A DNA stretch of 64,000 nt from Prauserella flavalba (GTDB taxonomy: Bacteria; Actinomycetota; Actinomycetes; Mycobacteriales; Pseudonocardiaceae): assembly GCF_003202235.1 (NCBI RefSeq), contig NZ_MASU01000005.1, forward strand, positions 682,001 to 746,000, given 5' to 3'. The translations under genes and the position numbers were made by a program. Shown in pieces: positions 1 through 8,658 of this stretch; within the stretch, counting starts at the first letter, position 1; each line of letters starts with the position of its first letter. A model generated the notes under the pieces. That model did not search any database. It was not told the origin of the DNA and saw nothing but the letters and a program-made list of their open reading frames with translations.

Positions 1-310
1 GCCCGGAGGTCACCTTGGTCATGTCGGCGTGGAACTGCTCGGCCGGGTACGGCGGCAGCTCCGTGACCGCGTGGCGCTCGTCAGGGTCGAGCAGATCGGC
101 GACGGAGGCGAGGCCGTCGTGCGTGATCCGGACCGCGCCAGCGGTGTAGAAGCTGTTGCCGCCTTCCTGGCCGCGAGCTCCTTTCTCCAGCAGCAGGACC
201 CGCCGTCCGCGCTCGGCCGCCGCGTGTGCGGCGCTGAAGCCGGCGTTGCCTCCGCCGACCACGACCACGTCGACGTGCTCGGTTCCGGAACCGGGTGCGG
301 CCTGCGTCAT
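1..310 (-). CDS. tcuA: FAD-dependent tricarballylate dehydrogenase-like protein TcuA (5' part)
   Basis: Only the first 103 codons are in the window; the frame stays open to base 1. The start is ATG at 310. After a short leader there is a beta strand and a glycine-rich dinucleotide fold (VVVVGGGNAGFSAAHAAAE, about residues 16-34), then LLLEKG and a GGNSFYTAGAVR stretch. This is the N-terminus of the FAD_binding_2/TcuA family, which oxidises tricarballylate to cis-aconitate. It is divergent from a tctCBA tripartite tricarboxylate transporter, the usual partner of tcu genes. A palindromic operator lies between them. The family is clear; the exact substrate is inferred from context. Confidence 0.8.
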   Translation of the reverse strand, partial: MTQAAPGSGTEHVDVVVVGGGNAGFSAAHAAAERGRRVLLLEKGARGQEGGNSFYTAGAVRITHDGLASVADLLDPDERHAVTELPPYPAEQFHADMTKVTSG

Positions 311-338
311 CGAACCTCCAAAGCTTGTCAACATCTGC

Positions 339-360
339 ACACCACTGTATACAGTCGTGT
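339..360. promoter_or_regulatory. Palindromic operator between tcuA and tctC
   Basis: A perfect 12-bp palindrome ACTGTATACAGT lies at 344-355. It is flanked on both sides by further matching bases (ACAC at 339-342, GTGT at 357-360), giving a 22-bp palindrome broken only at one symmetric pair (343/356). The GTATAC core resembles sites of GntR regulators of the FCD subfamily. It sits between divergent starts at 310 and 423, so it could control both genes. No such regulator is encoded beside it in the visible window; it may lie beyond base 1. Confidence 0.6.
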
Positions 361-422
361 CCAGAAGAGCGAGCCGGTGCGGTGTGATGCCGGTCGGCCA
401 GATCCGAGACGAGGGACCATCG

Positions 423-1469
423 ATGGAGCAACGAGGCTCACCGGCCGAGCAGGTGGGTACGGAGCAGCGCACCCGGCGCTGGACGCGCTGGGTTCCCTGG
501 ACGGTGGCGGTGGTCGCCACCGGCGCCGTCGTGGCGACCACGCCGACGGGGGAGTCACACGCGGGCTCGACCGTGCAGGACGTGCTCGGCGGGGAACAGC
601 TGCGGATCATGGCGCCCGCGGCGCCCGGAGGCGGCTGGGACCAGACGTCGCGCGAGATGCAGGGCGCGCTGCGGGAACTCGTCGGGCGCACCGAGGTCTA
701 CAACGTCGCGGGCGCGGGCGGCACGATCGGGCTCAGCCAGTTCGTCCGCTTCGACGGCGACCCGACCCAGCTGCTCACCACCGGGCTGATCATGGTCGGC
801 GCCGTGAAGGCGAACGGCTCGGGGCACTCCCTCGCCGACACCACCCCGCTCGTGCGGCTGACCACCGACTACCAGGCGATCGTCGTGCCGGCGGACTCGC
901 CGTTGCGCGACACCGCCGACCTCGTGGCCGCGATGCGCGAGGACCTGCCCTCGGTGTCGATCGCGGGCGGCTCCGCGGGCGGGGTCGAGCAGATCCTCGC
1001 CGGGATGCTCGCCAAGGCGGTCGGCGGTGACCCCGCGCAGGTGAGCTACGTCGCCCACTCCGGCGGTGGCGAGGCACTCACCACGCTGCTCTCCGGGAGG
1101 GCGACGATCGGGATCTCCGGCGTCTCCGAGATCGAGCCGCAGATCGAGGCGGGCACCGTCCGCGCGCTCGCCGTGTCCAGCCCCGAGCGCCTGCCCGCAG
1201 TGCCGGACGTGCCGACACTGCGCGAGGGCGGGCTCGACGTCGAACTGCAGAACTGGCGGGGCGTGGCCGCGCCCAAGGGCATCAGCGCCGAGGAGGAGCG
1301 GGCACTGGAGGGCCTGCTGCTGGACATGACGCGCACCAGGGAGTGGCGGGACGCGCTCGAACGCAGGGGCTGGGGCGACGCGACGCTCGCGGGCCCCGAG
1401 TTCGAGGACTTCGTCCGGTCCGAACAGGAACGCGTGTCGCGGGTGCTCGACGAGATCGGACTGGGGTGA
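423..1469 (+). CDS. tctC: Tripartite tricarboxylate transporter substrate-binding protein TctC (Bug family)
   Basis: A 348-residue extracytoplasmic solute receptor. ATG 423 was chosen because a purine-rich stretch (GACGAGGG) lies just upstream and the longer frame upstream has no coding character. Residues 23-40 form a hydrophobic signal segment with no lipobox cysteine, so export appears to be Sec-type without lipidation. MAPAAPGGGWD (about residues 62-72) is the Bug-family ligand-binding motif. Later parts (a YVAHSGGGEALTTLLSGRA stretch and a RALAVSS/VPDVPTLREGG region) are also typical. It is the first gene of tctC-tctB-tctA, and its stop overlaps the tctB start. The ligand is probably a tri- or dicarboxylate. 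Confidence 0.88.
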   Translation: MEQRGSPAEQVGTEQRTRRWTRWVPWTVAVVATGAVVATTPTGESHAGSTVQDVLGGEQLRIMAPAAPGGGWDQTSREMQGALRELVGRTEVYNVAGAGGTIGLSQFVRFDGDPTQLLTTGLIMVGAVKANGSGHSLADTTPLVRLTTDYQAIVVPADSPLRDTADLVAAMREDLPSVSIAGGSAGGVEQILAGMLAKAVGGDPAQVSYVAHSGGGEALTTLLSGRATIGISGVSEIEPQIEAGTVRALAVSSPERLPAVPDVPTLREGGLDVELQNWRGVAAPKGISAEEERALEGLLLDMTRTREWRDALERRGWGDATLAGPEFEDFVRSEQERVSRVLDEIGLG

Positions 1470-1978
1470 GCGACGTGACGGAAACCCTGCCGGTGGAACA
1501 GACCGGGGTGACCGACGACCGCAGGACCGTGCTCGCGACCGCGCTCTTCGGCGGGCTGATGCTCGTGGCCGCCGTGCTCGTGGTGGTGGACGCCGTACGC
1601 CTTCCGGAGACCTCCGGGATCGTGGGACCTGCCGCGGTGCCGCTGCCCGTCGGGGTCCTGCTCGGCGCGGTCGGTGCGGCGCTGCTCGTGCGTGCCCGCA
1701 CTCAGCTGCGCGACGCGCGGCCGGGCTCCCGGCGGCCCGCGCACGGCGCCTTGCGCGTCTGCGGCATGGTCGCCGCGCTCGTCGCGTTCGCGCTGCTGCT
1801 GCCCGTACTCGGCTACGTGGTGTCGTCGGCGGCGCTGTTCGCCGTCACCGCCATTTTGCTCGGCGCGCCGAGGGCCCCGCAGGCGATCGCCTACGGCTGG
1901 GCGCTCGCCGCGCTCGTCTTCCTCGTCTTCGACCGCCTGATCGGCCTCACGCTGCCGACCGGACCCTGGGGGTTCTGA
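1466..1978 (+). CDS. tctB: Tripartite tricarboxylate transporter small membrane subunit TctB
   Basis: A 170-residue protein with about four hydrophobic helices (roughly residues 25-43, 50-68, 92-125 and 135-155), the normal size and topology of TctB. GTG 1466 overlaps the tctC stop as GTGA, implying translational coupling; GTG 1475 is an alternative. The C-terminal half (LPVLGYVVSSAALFAVTAIL) matches the family's re-entrant region. It works with TctA as the membrane part of a cation-coupled secondary transporter fed by TctC. Confidence 0.85.
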   Translation: MSDVTETLPVEQTGVTDDRRTVLATALFGGLMLVAAVLVVVDAVRLPETSGIVGPAAVPLPVGVLLGAVGAALLVRARTQLRDARPGSRRPAHGALRVCGMVAALVAFALLLPVLGYVVSSAALFAVTAILLGAPRAPQAIAYGWALAALVFLVFDRLIGLTLPTGPWGF

Positions 1979-3490
1979 GTGGACCAGTTCGGACTCCTGC
2001 TCGACGGGTTCGCGTCGGCGCTGACCCCCGGGCACCTGCTGTGGGCGCTCGTGGGTGTCACGATCGGCACGGCCGTCGGCGTGCTGCCGGGCATCGGTCC
2101 CGCGCTCACCGTCGCACTGCTGCTGCCGATCACCTTCCGGCTCGACCCGGCGAGCGCGCTGATCCTGTTCGCCGGCATCTACTACGGAGGCATGTACGGC
2201 GGGTCGACCACGTCGATCCTGCTCAACACACCCGGCGAGAGCGCGTCGATGATCTCCGCGCTGGAGGGCAACAAGATGGCGCGCGCGGGCCGGGCCGCCG
2301 CGGCGCTCGCCACGGCGGCGATCGGCAGCTTCGTCGCGGGCACCATCGGCACGGTCGCGCTGACGTTCGTCGCCCCGGTGCTGTCGGACTTCGCGACGAG
2401 CTTCGGCCCGCCCGAGTACGTCGCGCTCATGGCGCTGGCGTTCGTGACCGTGAGCGCGCTGCTGGGTCCGAGCCTGCTCAAGGGCGCCGCGAGCCTGCTG
2501 GTGGGCATCACCATCGGCCTCGTCGGCATCGACTCCCAGACCGGTCAGCCCCGCTTGGTGTTCGGTATCGACTCGCTGCTGGACGGCATCGACGTCGTGA
2601 TCGTGGTGGTGGCCCTGTTCGCGCTCAGCGAGGCGTTCGGGCACCTGCTCACCGGCACCGGGCACAGCACCGTGCAGCCACTGCGCGAGCGCGCGATCCT
2701 GTCCAGGAAGGACTTCCGGCGCTCGTGGCCGTCGTGGCTGCGCGGGACGGCCCTGGGCTTTCCCATCGGCAGCCTGCCCGCCGGTGGCGCCGAGGTGCCG
2801 ACGTTCCTGAGTTACAGCGTCGAGAAGAAGCTCAGCAAGCAACCCGAGGAGTTCGGCAAGGGCGCGATCGAGGGGGTCGCCGGACCCGAGGCCGCCAACA
2901 ACGCGGCCGCGGCGGGCGTGCTGGTGCCGTTGCTCACCATCGGGTTGCCGACCTCGGCGACGGCGGCCGTGATCCTCACGGCGTTCCAGTCCTACGGCCT
3001 GCAGCCGGGACCGCAGCTGTTCAGCGAGTCCGGCCCGCTGGTGTGGACGCTCATCGCCAGCCTCTACGTCGGCAACGTCATGCTGCTGGTGCTCAACCTG
3101 CCGCTGGTGCGGATGTGGGCGAAACTGCTCACCATTCCCTCCTACGGGATCTACGCGGGCGTGCTCGTCTTCGCGACGCTCGGCGCGTACGCGGCCGGCG
3201 GGACCACAGTGGATCTGCTGATCCTGTGCGCGCTCGGGGTGCTCGGCCTGCTCATGCGCGAGGCCGGAATCCCGGTGGCACCGGCGATCGTGGGCCTGAT
3301 CCTCGGACCGCTCGCCGAGCAGCAGCTGCGGCGAGCGCTGACACTGTCCGAAGGGGACCCGTCGATCCTGCTCTCCGGCCCGATCACGGTCGTGCTGTGG
3401 AGTGTCGTGGTGCTGGCGCTGCTCACGCCCGCGGCGGGGGCGTGGTTCAGGAACCGGCGGCGGGCGGACGCGCCGAGCCCGGTCCGGTGA
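1979..3490 (+). CDS. tctA: Tripartite tricarboxylate transporter large permease TctA
   Basis: A 503-residue integral membrane protein with about 12 hydrophobic segments, full length for TctA. Family motifs are [17 protein letters not shown] near residue 34 and [20 protein letters not shown] near residue 73. A second-half repeat [20 protein letters not shown] is also seen. The GTG start directly follows the tctB stop with no gap. The 3' end overlaps the convergent response-regulator gene by 44 nt. It should catalyse ion-coupled uptake of a tricarboxylate-like acid. Confidence 0.9.
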   Translation: MDQFGLLLDGFASALTPGHLLWALVGVTIGTAVGVLPGIGPALTVALLLPITFRLDPASALILFAGIYYGGMYGGSTTSILLNTPGESASMISALEGNKMARAGRAAAALATAAIGSFVAGTIGTVALTFVAPVLSDFATSFGPPEYVALMALAFVTVSALLGPSLLKGAASLLVGITIGLVGIDSQTGQPRLVFGIDSLLDGIDVVIVVVALFALSEAFGHLLTGTGHSTVQPLRERAILSRKDFRRSWPSWLRGTALGFPIGSLPAGGAEVPTFLSYSVEKKLSKQPEEFGKGAIEGVAGPEAANNAAAAGVLVPLLTIGLPTSATAAVILTAFQSYGLQPGPQLFSESGPLVWTLIASLYVGNVMLLVLNLPLVRMWAKLLTIPSYGIYAGVLVFATLGAYAAGGTTVDLLILCALGVLGLLMREAGIPVAPAIVGLILGPLAEQQLRRALTLSEGDPSILLSGPITVVLWSVVVLALLTPAAGAWFRNRRRADAPSPVR

Positions 3491-4133
3491 GCAGGCCGTG
3501 CTGCAGCGCGCGCAGCACGGCCCGCGTCCGGTCCCGCACGCCGAGCTTCATGAGCAGGCTCGACACGTGGTTCTTCACCGTGCCCTCGGCGAGGTGCAGT
3601 GCCGCGGCGATCTCCCGGTTGGCGTAGCCGCCCGCCAGCAGCCGCAGGATCTCCAGCTCCCTGGTGGTCAGCGGCTGTGGCGGTGGGAGGTCGTCGATCT
3701 CCTGCTGCGGGGGCAGGTCGCCCGCGGCGCGCACCAGCCGGTCGGTGAGGGCGGGCTGCACGAGCGTGCCACCCTCGGCCAGCACCCGGATCGCCCCGAT
3801 GAGCTGGTCGAGGGTCACGTCCTTGAGCAGGTAGCCGTGGGCGCCCGCGCGCAGCGCGCTGAGCACGAGCTCGTCGTCGTCGAACGTCGTCAGCACGAGC
3901 GTGGGCAGCGAGCTGCCGCGAGCGCGCAGCTCACGGAGCGTGGCGATGCCGTCCCTGCCCGGCATCCGCAGGTCCAGCAGCAGCACGTCGGGCGGGCACT
4001 GTTCGATCACGGCGAGCGCCTCGTCGCCGTCGCCGGCCTCGCCGACGACGGTCACCTCGGGGGAGAGCTCCAGCAGGCCGCGGATGCCGTGCCGGACGAT
4101 CGTCTGGTCGTCGACGACGCACACGCGGATCAC
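3447..4133 (-). CDS. NarL/LuxR-family response regulator
   Basis: 228 residues. An N-terminal receiver domain has the DD acid pair at residues 8-9, phosphoacceptor Asp54 (LLLDLRMPG) and a conserved T/K in TTFDD and LLKD. A C-terminal LuxR helix-turn-helix follows ([20 protein letters not shown]... [18 protein letters not shown]). GTG 4133 overlaps the kinase stop as GTGA, so the two genes are co-translated. It probably controls the divergent ABC exporter at 5385 through the palindrome at 5296-5316. The 3' end overlaps tctA on the other strand. Confidence 0.9.
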   Translation of the reverse strand: MIRVCVVDDQTIVRHGIRGLLELSPEVTVVGEAGDGDEALAVIEQCPPDVLLLDLRMPGRDGIATLRELRARGSSLPTLVLTTFDDDELVLSALRAGAHGYLLKDVTLDQLIGAIRVLAEGGTLVQPALTDRLVRAAGDLPPQQEIDDLPPPQPLTTRELEILRLLAGGYANREIAAALHLAEGTVKNHVSSLLMKLGVRDRTRAVLRALQHGLLTGPGSARPPAAGS

Positions 4134-5251
4134 GGCGCGGGCACCGTCGCGTCGAGGCGGAAACCGGACCTGCTCTCGAAGCTCACCCGCCCCCCGAGCT
4201 GTTCGACGCGCTCGCGCACGCCGGTGAGCCCGTTGCCGATCCGCAGCAGCTCGGCGCCACGGCCGTCGTCCTCGGCGCGCAGCGTGATCTCCCCGGACCC
4301 GGCGCGGTCGACCCGCAGCCACAGGTTCTCGGCCTCCGAGTGCCGGATGGCGTTGGTGACCACTTCCTGCACGCAGCGGATCAACGTCACGGCGCACTCC
4401 TCGTCGGGCTCGAGGTCGTCGGCGACGCTGAGATGCACGCGCGGCCGCGGCAGGTCCGCGACGATCTCGGTCAGCGCCTCGCGCAGCCGGGGCGGGCGCG
4501 ACCGCAGCTCGCCGACCGCCGTGCGCACGTCACCGAGCAGTTCCCTGGCAAGCCCCCTGGCCCGGCGCACGTGGTCGGCCGCGGCGTCGCCCCGGTGGTG
4601 GGAGGCGACCTCCAGCTCGAGGACGAGCGCGGTGAGCTGATGCCCCACCAGGTCGTGCAGCTCGCGGGCGATGCGCAGGCGCTCCGTCGAGCGGCTCGAC
4701 TCGGCGAGCAGCGCGGTGGCCGCCCGCAGTTCCGTGTTGGCCACGGCGAGCCGTTCGCGTGCGGTCCGCTCGCGCTGCTCGCTCCACACCGCCCACACCG
4801 AGCACGTCTGAAGGGCAGCGTAGACCAGTGCGGTCAGGCCCACCTCCGGCAGCGAACCGCCCGCGATCGCGGCGGCGAGCGCCACCACGCCGGTGTTGGC
4901 GACCAGGTAGACGGCGGTGAGCCGGCGGGACCCCAGCGTCGCCGCGCAGGCGGTGACGAACACCAGCAGGATCGGCGTGAAGCCGGCGCGTGCGGCGAGC
5001 AGGACGGTGCCTGCCGCGCACAGTGCGAGCGGGACCAGCACGATCACCGGGCGCCTGACGACCGTGGCGTTGTCCAGGAAGATGAGCCCCAGCAGGGCCA
5101 GATAGCCCAGATAGCAGATCCACCACGCCCAGGCCGGGCCCGTGGTCGCGGTGCCATCGCCGAACAGGTCGACGACGACGGGAACCGCGACGAGCAGTGA
5201 GACGGCGACCAGGCTCGCCGCCGTCCAGATCTCGAGCCGTGACTCGCTCAT
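4130..5251 (-). CDS. NarL-type sensor histidine kinase (HisKA_3)
   Basis: 373 residues. Five or six N-terminal membrane helices (residues 9-155) have little extracytoplasmic loop, which suggests sensing within the membrane. A coiled linker (about 157-190) leads to a HisKA_3 dimerisation domain with ARELHDLVGHQLTALVLELE; the phosphorylated His is residue 199. A HATPase_c domain follows (VQEVVTNAIRHS, DDGRGAELLRIGNGLTGVRERV). It pairs with the response regulator downstream and is divergent from an ABC exporter, the arrangement of many actinobacterial self-protection or membrane-stress systems. The signal is unknown. Confidence 0.9.
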   Translation of the reverse strand: MSESRLEIWTAASLVAVSLLVAVPVVVDLFGDGTATTGPAWAWWICYLGYLALLGLIFLDNATVVRRPVIVLVPLALCAAGTVLLAARAGFTPILLVFVTACAATLGSRRLTAVYLVANTGVVALAAAIAGGSLPEVGLTALVYAALQTCSVWAVWSEQRERTARERLAVANTELRAATALLAESSRSTERLRIARELHDLVGHQLTALVLELEVASHHRGDAAADHVRRARGLARELLGDVRTAVGELRSRPPRLREALTEIVADLPRPRVHLSVADDLEPDEECAVTLIRCVQEVVTNAIRHSEAENLWLRVDRAGSGEITLRAEDDGRGAELLRIGNGLTGVRERVEQLGGRVSFESRSGFRLDATVPAP

Positions 5252-5295
5252 CGCCCCAGGCTACGCAGGACGTCCGCCGTTGACCCGTGCCGGAA

Positions 5296-5316
5296 GTCAT
5301 GGTCGCCGATCATGAC
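5296..5316. promoter_or_regulatory. Candidate response-regulator operator upstream of the ABC exporter
   Basis: GTCATGGTC (5296-5304) and GATCATGAC (5308-5316) form a 9-bp inverted repeat with a 3-bp spacer and one mismatch. NarL-family regulators such as DesR/LiaR types bind comparable TCAT...ATGA dyads. A TANNNT-like -10 (TACCTT, 5350-5355) with a poor -35 lies downstream. The dyad centre would be about 55 nt upstream of the start site, a position that fits activation of the ABC operon. Confidence 0.5.
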
Positions 5317-5384
5317 CTCTGGCACCTGCCCCTGATCCCTCGCGCTGCCTACCTTCGTCGCCACGACGGCAGAACGGAGAAGAC

Positions 5385-6305
5385 ATGGCCGTGATCGAGA
5401 TCGACGGCGTGCGAAAACGCTACGGCGCAACGGTGGCCGCCGACGACGTCAGCCTCACTGTCGAGCGCGGGGAGATCTTCGGGCTGCTCGGCCCGAACGG
5501 CGCGGGCAAGACCACACTGGTCGAGTGCGTCGCGGGCCTGCGCACGCCCGACGCGGGAAGGATCCGGGTGCTCGGGCTCGACCCCCTGCGTGATCGCACC
5601 CGGCTCCGGCAGGTGCTGGGCGTGCAACTGCAGCAGGGGCACCTCCCGGAGGCGCTGCGGGTCGGTGAGGTGGTGACGCTGTACCGCTCCTTCTACCGCG
5701 ACGGCGCCGATCCGCGGCGGCTCGTGGCCGATCTCGGGCTCGCCGAGCAGTGGGAGAGCCCGTTCGGGAAGCTCTCCGGTGGGCAGGCCCAGCGGCTCTC
5801 GATCGCGCTCGCCCTCGTGGGCAGGCCCAGGGTCGCCGTGCTCGACGAACTGAGCACCGGCCTCGATCCGCGTGGCCGCAGGAACATCTGGGAGATCGTC
5901 GAGCGCATCCGTGACACCGGCGTGACGGTGGTGCTCGTCAGTCACCTCCTCGAGGAGGTGCACCGGTTGTGCGACCGGGTCGCCGTGCTCGACCGCGGCC
6001 GGGTGGTCGCCCTCGACACCCCTGACGGGCTCGTGGCCCGCGAGGGCGGAGGACAGCGGATCCGGCTGCGGGTGGGCGAACCGCTCGAGGCCGCCGTGCT
6101 GGAGGCGCTGCCCGGCGTCACGGGGGTGCGGGAGGACGACGGCGAGTTCCTGTTGAGCGGAACGGACGAGATGCTGCCCGCCGTCACCGCGGAGCTGGCC
6201 CGCAGGTCGGTGACCGTCACCGCGCTGCGGCTGGAGGAAGCCACCCTCGACGACGCCTACCTCGCGATCACCGGCCGCACCACGGAGGAGAACCCCGATG
6301 ACTGA
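5385..6305 (+). CDS. ABC exporter ATP-binding protein (DrrA/CcmA-like)
   Basis: 306 residues. Walker A GPNGAGKT lies at residues 36-43, the signature LSGGQAQRLSIALAL near residue 130, and Walker B VAVLDELSTGLDPRGR follows, with the H-loop in LVSHLLEEVHRL. A C-terminal DUF4162-like domain ends the protein, as in DrrA-type drug or lipid exporters. It overlaps the permease gene by 8 nt (ATGACTGA). The divergent two-component system and the operator at 5296-5316 suggest its regulation. Confidence 0.88.
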   Translation: MAVIEIDGVRKRYGATVAADDVSLTVERGEIFGLLGPNGAGKTTLVECVAGLRTPDAGRIRVLGLDPLRDRTRLRQVLGVQLQQGHLPEALRVGEVVTLYRSFYRDGADPRRLVADLGLAEQWESPFGKLSGGQAQRLSIALALVGRPRVAVLDELSTGLDPRGRRNIWEIVERIRDTGVTVVLVSHLLEEVHRLCDRVAVLDRGRVVALDTPDGLVAREGGGQRIRLRVGEPLEAAVLEALPGVTGVREDDGEFLLSGTDEMLPAVTAELARRSVTVTALRLEEATLDDAYLAITGRTTEENPDD

Positions 6306-7080
6306 GACAGTCGCCCCCATCGTCGCCGCGCGCCCCGGCCCGGCCGCGTGGGCGCGGCTCATGCTCACCGAGGCGAAGCTCGTCGCCAGGGACACCTCGG
6401 GCCTCGTGGTCCCGTTCGGACTGCCGATGCTGATCATGGTGATGAACGGCCTCGGCTCCGACCGCACACCCGTTCCCGCGTTCGGGGGGCTGCCCGCGCT
6501 CGACGCCTACGTCGTGCCGATGACGATCGCGATGGTCGTGGCGCTCATCGGCATCGTGAACATGCCGTCGTTCCTGGCGGGCTACCGCACGATGGGGGTG
6601 CTGCGCAGGCTGTCGGTCACGCCCGCGCACCCGGCGCTCGTGCTCGTCGCGCAGTCCGTGGTGAGCCTGGTGCAGGCGGTCACCGGGGTGGCGCTCGCCC
6701 TCGTGCTCGCGCGGCTGGCGTTCGACCTCACCGTCCCGCGCTCGCTCGCAGGCGCGATCGGCGTGTTCCTGCTGGCGGTCGCCGCGATGTACGCGGTGGG
6801 CATGCTCGTCGCCGCGATCGCCCCGACGGTCAACGCCGCCGTCGCGATCGGGCTGGTGCTGTTCTTCGCCTTCCTCGCGACGGGCGGCGGCTTCGGCGGC
6901 AGGGAACACCTTCCCGGCTGGCTCGCCGACGCCGGCGCGTACCTGCCGTTCGGTGCCACACTCGACCTGCTGGGCGACTGCTGGGCCGGACTGGCACCCG
7001 CGCCGGGACAGCTCGTCGCACTCGTGGTGACCACCGTGATCTCCGGCACCGCCGCGGCCTGGCTGTTCCGCTGGGAGTGA
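6298..7080 (+). CDS. ABC-2 type exporter permease
   Basis: 260 residues with six hydrophobic helices, typical of ABC-2 permeases: an N-terminal cytoplasmic helix, then VPFGLPMLIMVMNG, IAMVVALIGIVNMPSFLAGYRTMG and a C-terminal GTAAAWLFRWE. The stretch FLAGYRTMGVLRRLSVTPAHP matches the coupling region of DrrB-like permeases. The gene starts inside the ATPase gene, so the products should be made together. The cargo cannot be told from sequence. Confidence 0.85.
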   Translation: MTETVAPIVAARPGPAAWARLMLTEAKLVARDTSGLVVPFGLPMLIMVMNGLGSDRTPVPAFGGLPALDAYVVPMTIAMVVALIGIVNMPSFLAGYRTMGVLRRLSVTPAHPALVLVAQSVVSLVQAVTGVALALVLARLAFDLTVPRSLAGAIGVFLLAVAAMYAVGMLVAAIAPTVNAAVAIGLVLFFAFLATGGGFGGREHLPGWLADAGAYLPFGATLDLLGDCWAGLAPAPGQLVALVVTTVISGTAAAWLFRWE

Positions 7081-7087
7081 CCGGGCT

Positions 7088-8044
7088 TCAGGCCGGGGCG
7101 CCCGTCCGCTGGAAGGCGGCGCGGTAGGCGTTCGGGTTCGTGCCGACGATCCGCTTGAACCGGTCGCGGAACGCGGTGGGGGAGCCGAATCCGACCTGCG
7201 TGGCGATGCGGTCGACCGGATGTGTGGTGGCCTCCAGCAGGTGCTGCGCCTGCCGGATGCGCGCCCGCAGCAGCCACTGCAGCGGGGTGGTGCCGATCTG
7301 CTCGCGGAAGCGGCGGTTGAGCGTACGGGTGCTCATCCCCGCCTCCGCGGCGATGTCGCCGAGCGTGAGGTCGCGCGCGGCGTTGTCCTCCAGCCAGCCC
7401 AGCAGCGGCTCCAGTGTCGCGCCGCTGGGCACCGGCGGCCGGTCGTGGACGATGAACTGTGCCTGCCCGCCCTCGCGTTCGAGCGGCATCACCGACAGCC
7501 GGGCGGCGTCGGCGGCCACGGCGGAGCCGTGGTCCCTGCGGATCAGGTGCAGGCACAGGTCGAGCCCCGCCGCGGCGCCGGCCGACGTCAGGAACTGTCC
7601 ATTGTCGACGTACAGCACGTCGGGATCGACCTCGATCCCGGGGTGGAGCCGGGCCAGCACGTCCGCGCCGAGCCAGTGCGTGGTGGCCCGGTGCCCGTCC
7701 AGCAGTCCCGTCGCGGCGAGGACGAACGCGCCCGAGCAGATCGACGCGATCCGCGTGCCCCGGGCGGCGGCCCGCCGCAACGCCTCTAGCACCGGCTCCG
7801 GCACGGGGCGCGCCGGGTCGGCGCAGCCGGGCAGGATGATCGTGTCCGCGTCGGCGAGCGCGTCGAGCCCCCACGGTGCCCGCAGGGTGAACGTGCCCGC
7901 GTCGACCTCCGGCGTGACGCCGCAGACCCGCACGCGGTACGCCTGGCGCCCGTCGGGCAGCCGGGTGCGGGTGAACACCTCGATCGGCGTCGACAGGTCG
8001 AAGGGGACCACCGTGTCCAGCGCGAGAACGGCCACCGTGTGCAT
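7088..8044 (-). CDS. GlxA-family AraC-type transcriptional regulator (DJ-1/PfpI plus HTH)
   Basis: 318 residues. The N-terminal DJ-1/PfpI-like domain has IILPGCADPARPVPEPV and SICSGAFVLAATGLLDGHRATTHW, where the Cys sits in the nucleophile-elbow position. The C-terminal AraC domain carries two HTH motifs (LGDIAAEAGMSTRTLNRRFREQ and DRIATQVGFGSPTAFRDRFKR). ATG 8044 was chosen because MHTVAVLALD is the usual family start and a -10-like TACCGT lies 6 nt upstream, implying a leaderless mRNA. It probably regulates itself and the divergent DUF2269 gene through repeats at 8051-8089. The effector is unknown. Confidence 0.87.
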   Translation of the reverse strand: MHTVAVLALDTVVPFDLSTPIEVFTRTRLPDGRQAYRVRVCGVTPEVDAGTFTLRAPWGLDALADADTIILPGCADPARPVPEPVLEALRRAAARGTRIASICSGAFVLAATGLLDGHRATTHWLGADVLARLHPGIEVDPDVLYVDNGQFLTSAGAAAGLDLCLHLIRRDHGSAVAADAARLSVMPLEREGGQAQFIVHDRPPVPSGATLEPLLGWLEDNAARDLTLGDIAAEAGMSTRTLNRRFREQIGTTPLQWLLRARIRQAQHLLEATTHPVDRIATQVGFGSPTAFRDRFKRIVGTNPNAYRAAFQRTGAPA

Positions 8045-8050
8045 GGCGAC

Positions 8051-8089
8051 ACGGTAACCGGCCACCTGATTCCGGCCACCGCCGTTACC
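8051..8089. promoter_or_regulatory. Operator/promoter region of the GlxA-type regulator
   Basis: A direct repeat CCGGCCACC occurs at 8058-8066 and 8072-8080 (14-nt period), enclosed by an inverted pair GGTAAC (8053-8058) and GTTACC (8084-8089). On the minus strand the left half overlaps a -10-like TACCGT (8056-8051) placed 6 nt before the regulator's ATG. Direct repeats are the usual geometry for AraC proteins, so this looks like an autoregulatory site. Confidence 0.45.
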
Positions 8090-8179
8090 TGCTGAGACCG
8101 GCGCCACAGCTCGATATGGTGTTGGCGGGAATCCGTTGGAATGTGGCGATCGAGCCACTTCTCGTGATCAACACTGGTC

Positions 8180-8187
8180 GTTACCGT
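8180..8187 (+). promoter_or_regulatory. -10 region of the DUF2269 gene, leaderless
   Basis: GTTACCGT at 8180-8187 places a TANNNT hexamer (TACCGT, 8182-8187) 7 nt before the GTG start at 8195. No ribosome-binding site is present, so the mRNA is probably leaderless. The same octamer precedes the divergent regulator gene at the same distance, which suggests shared control. Confidence 0.4.
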
Positions 8188-8194
8188 CGGCCGC

Positions 8195-8656
8195 GTGACC
8201 AAGTTCCTCCTCGCGGTGCACGTCCTGGCCGCGATCATCGCGATCGGCCCGGTGACGGTGGCCGCGAGCATGTTCCCCGCCGTCGCGCGGCGCGCGGCGT
8301 CCGGCAGCCCCCGTGAGCTGACGGTGCTGCGCACGCTGCACCGCATCTGCCGCGTCTACGCCACGGTGGGGATCGTCGTCCCGGTGTTCGGTCTCGCCAC
8401 CGCGAGCAGTCTCGGGGTGCTGGGCGACGCGTGGCTGATCGCGTCGATGGCGCTCACGGCCTGCGCCGCGGCGGTGCTCGTCCTGCTGGTGCTGCCCCGG
8501 CAGGAAACGCTGCTCGGCGGGCTCGCGAAGCAACCCGCCGAGCACGACACCCGGATGCCCGCGCGGCTGGCGATGTACACCGGGATGTTCAACGTGCTGT
8601 GGGCCGTGGTGACGGTGCTGATGATCGTGCGGCCCGGCTCGACGACCGGAGTGTGA
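8195..8656 (+). CDS. DUF2269-like integral membrane protein
   Basis: 153 residues with four hydrophobic helices (about 3-25, 52-74, 78-103 and 125-146). It starts MTKFLLAVHVLAAIIAIGP, the typical opening of DUF2269 (YqjF-like predicted membrane) proteins. GTG 8195 was chosen because no other start keeps the first helix and a -10-like box lies just upstream. Function is unknown. It is 2 nt upstream of a DUF3817 gene, forming a two-gene membrane-protein unit divergent from the GlxA-type regulator. Confidence 0.7.
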   Translation: MTKFLLAVHVLAAIIAIGPVTVAASMFPAVARRAASGSPRELTVLRTLHRICRVYATVGIVVPVFGLATASSLGVLGDAWLIASMALTACAAAVLVLLVLPRQETLLGGLAKQPAEHDTRMPARLAMYTGMFNVLWAVVTVLMIVRPGSTTGV

Positions 8657-8658
8657 CG

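Noticed and set aside
1046-2842. A 598-codon minus-strand frame opposite tctC, tctB and tctA
   Set aside because: Composition is Arg/Gly/Gln-rich without domains and lies exactly antisense to three well-supported genes.
3447-3490. Possible frameshift where tctA and the response regulator overlap
   Set aside because: Both C-termini are of normal family length, so this is just a convergent overlap.
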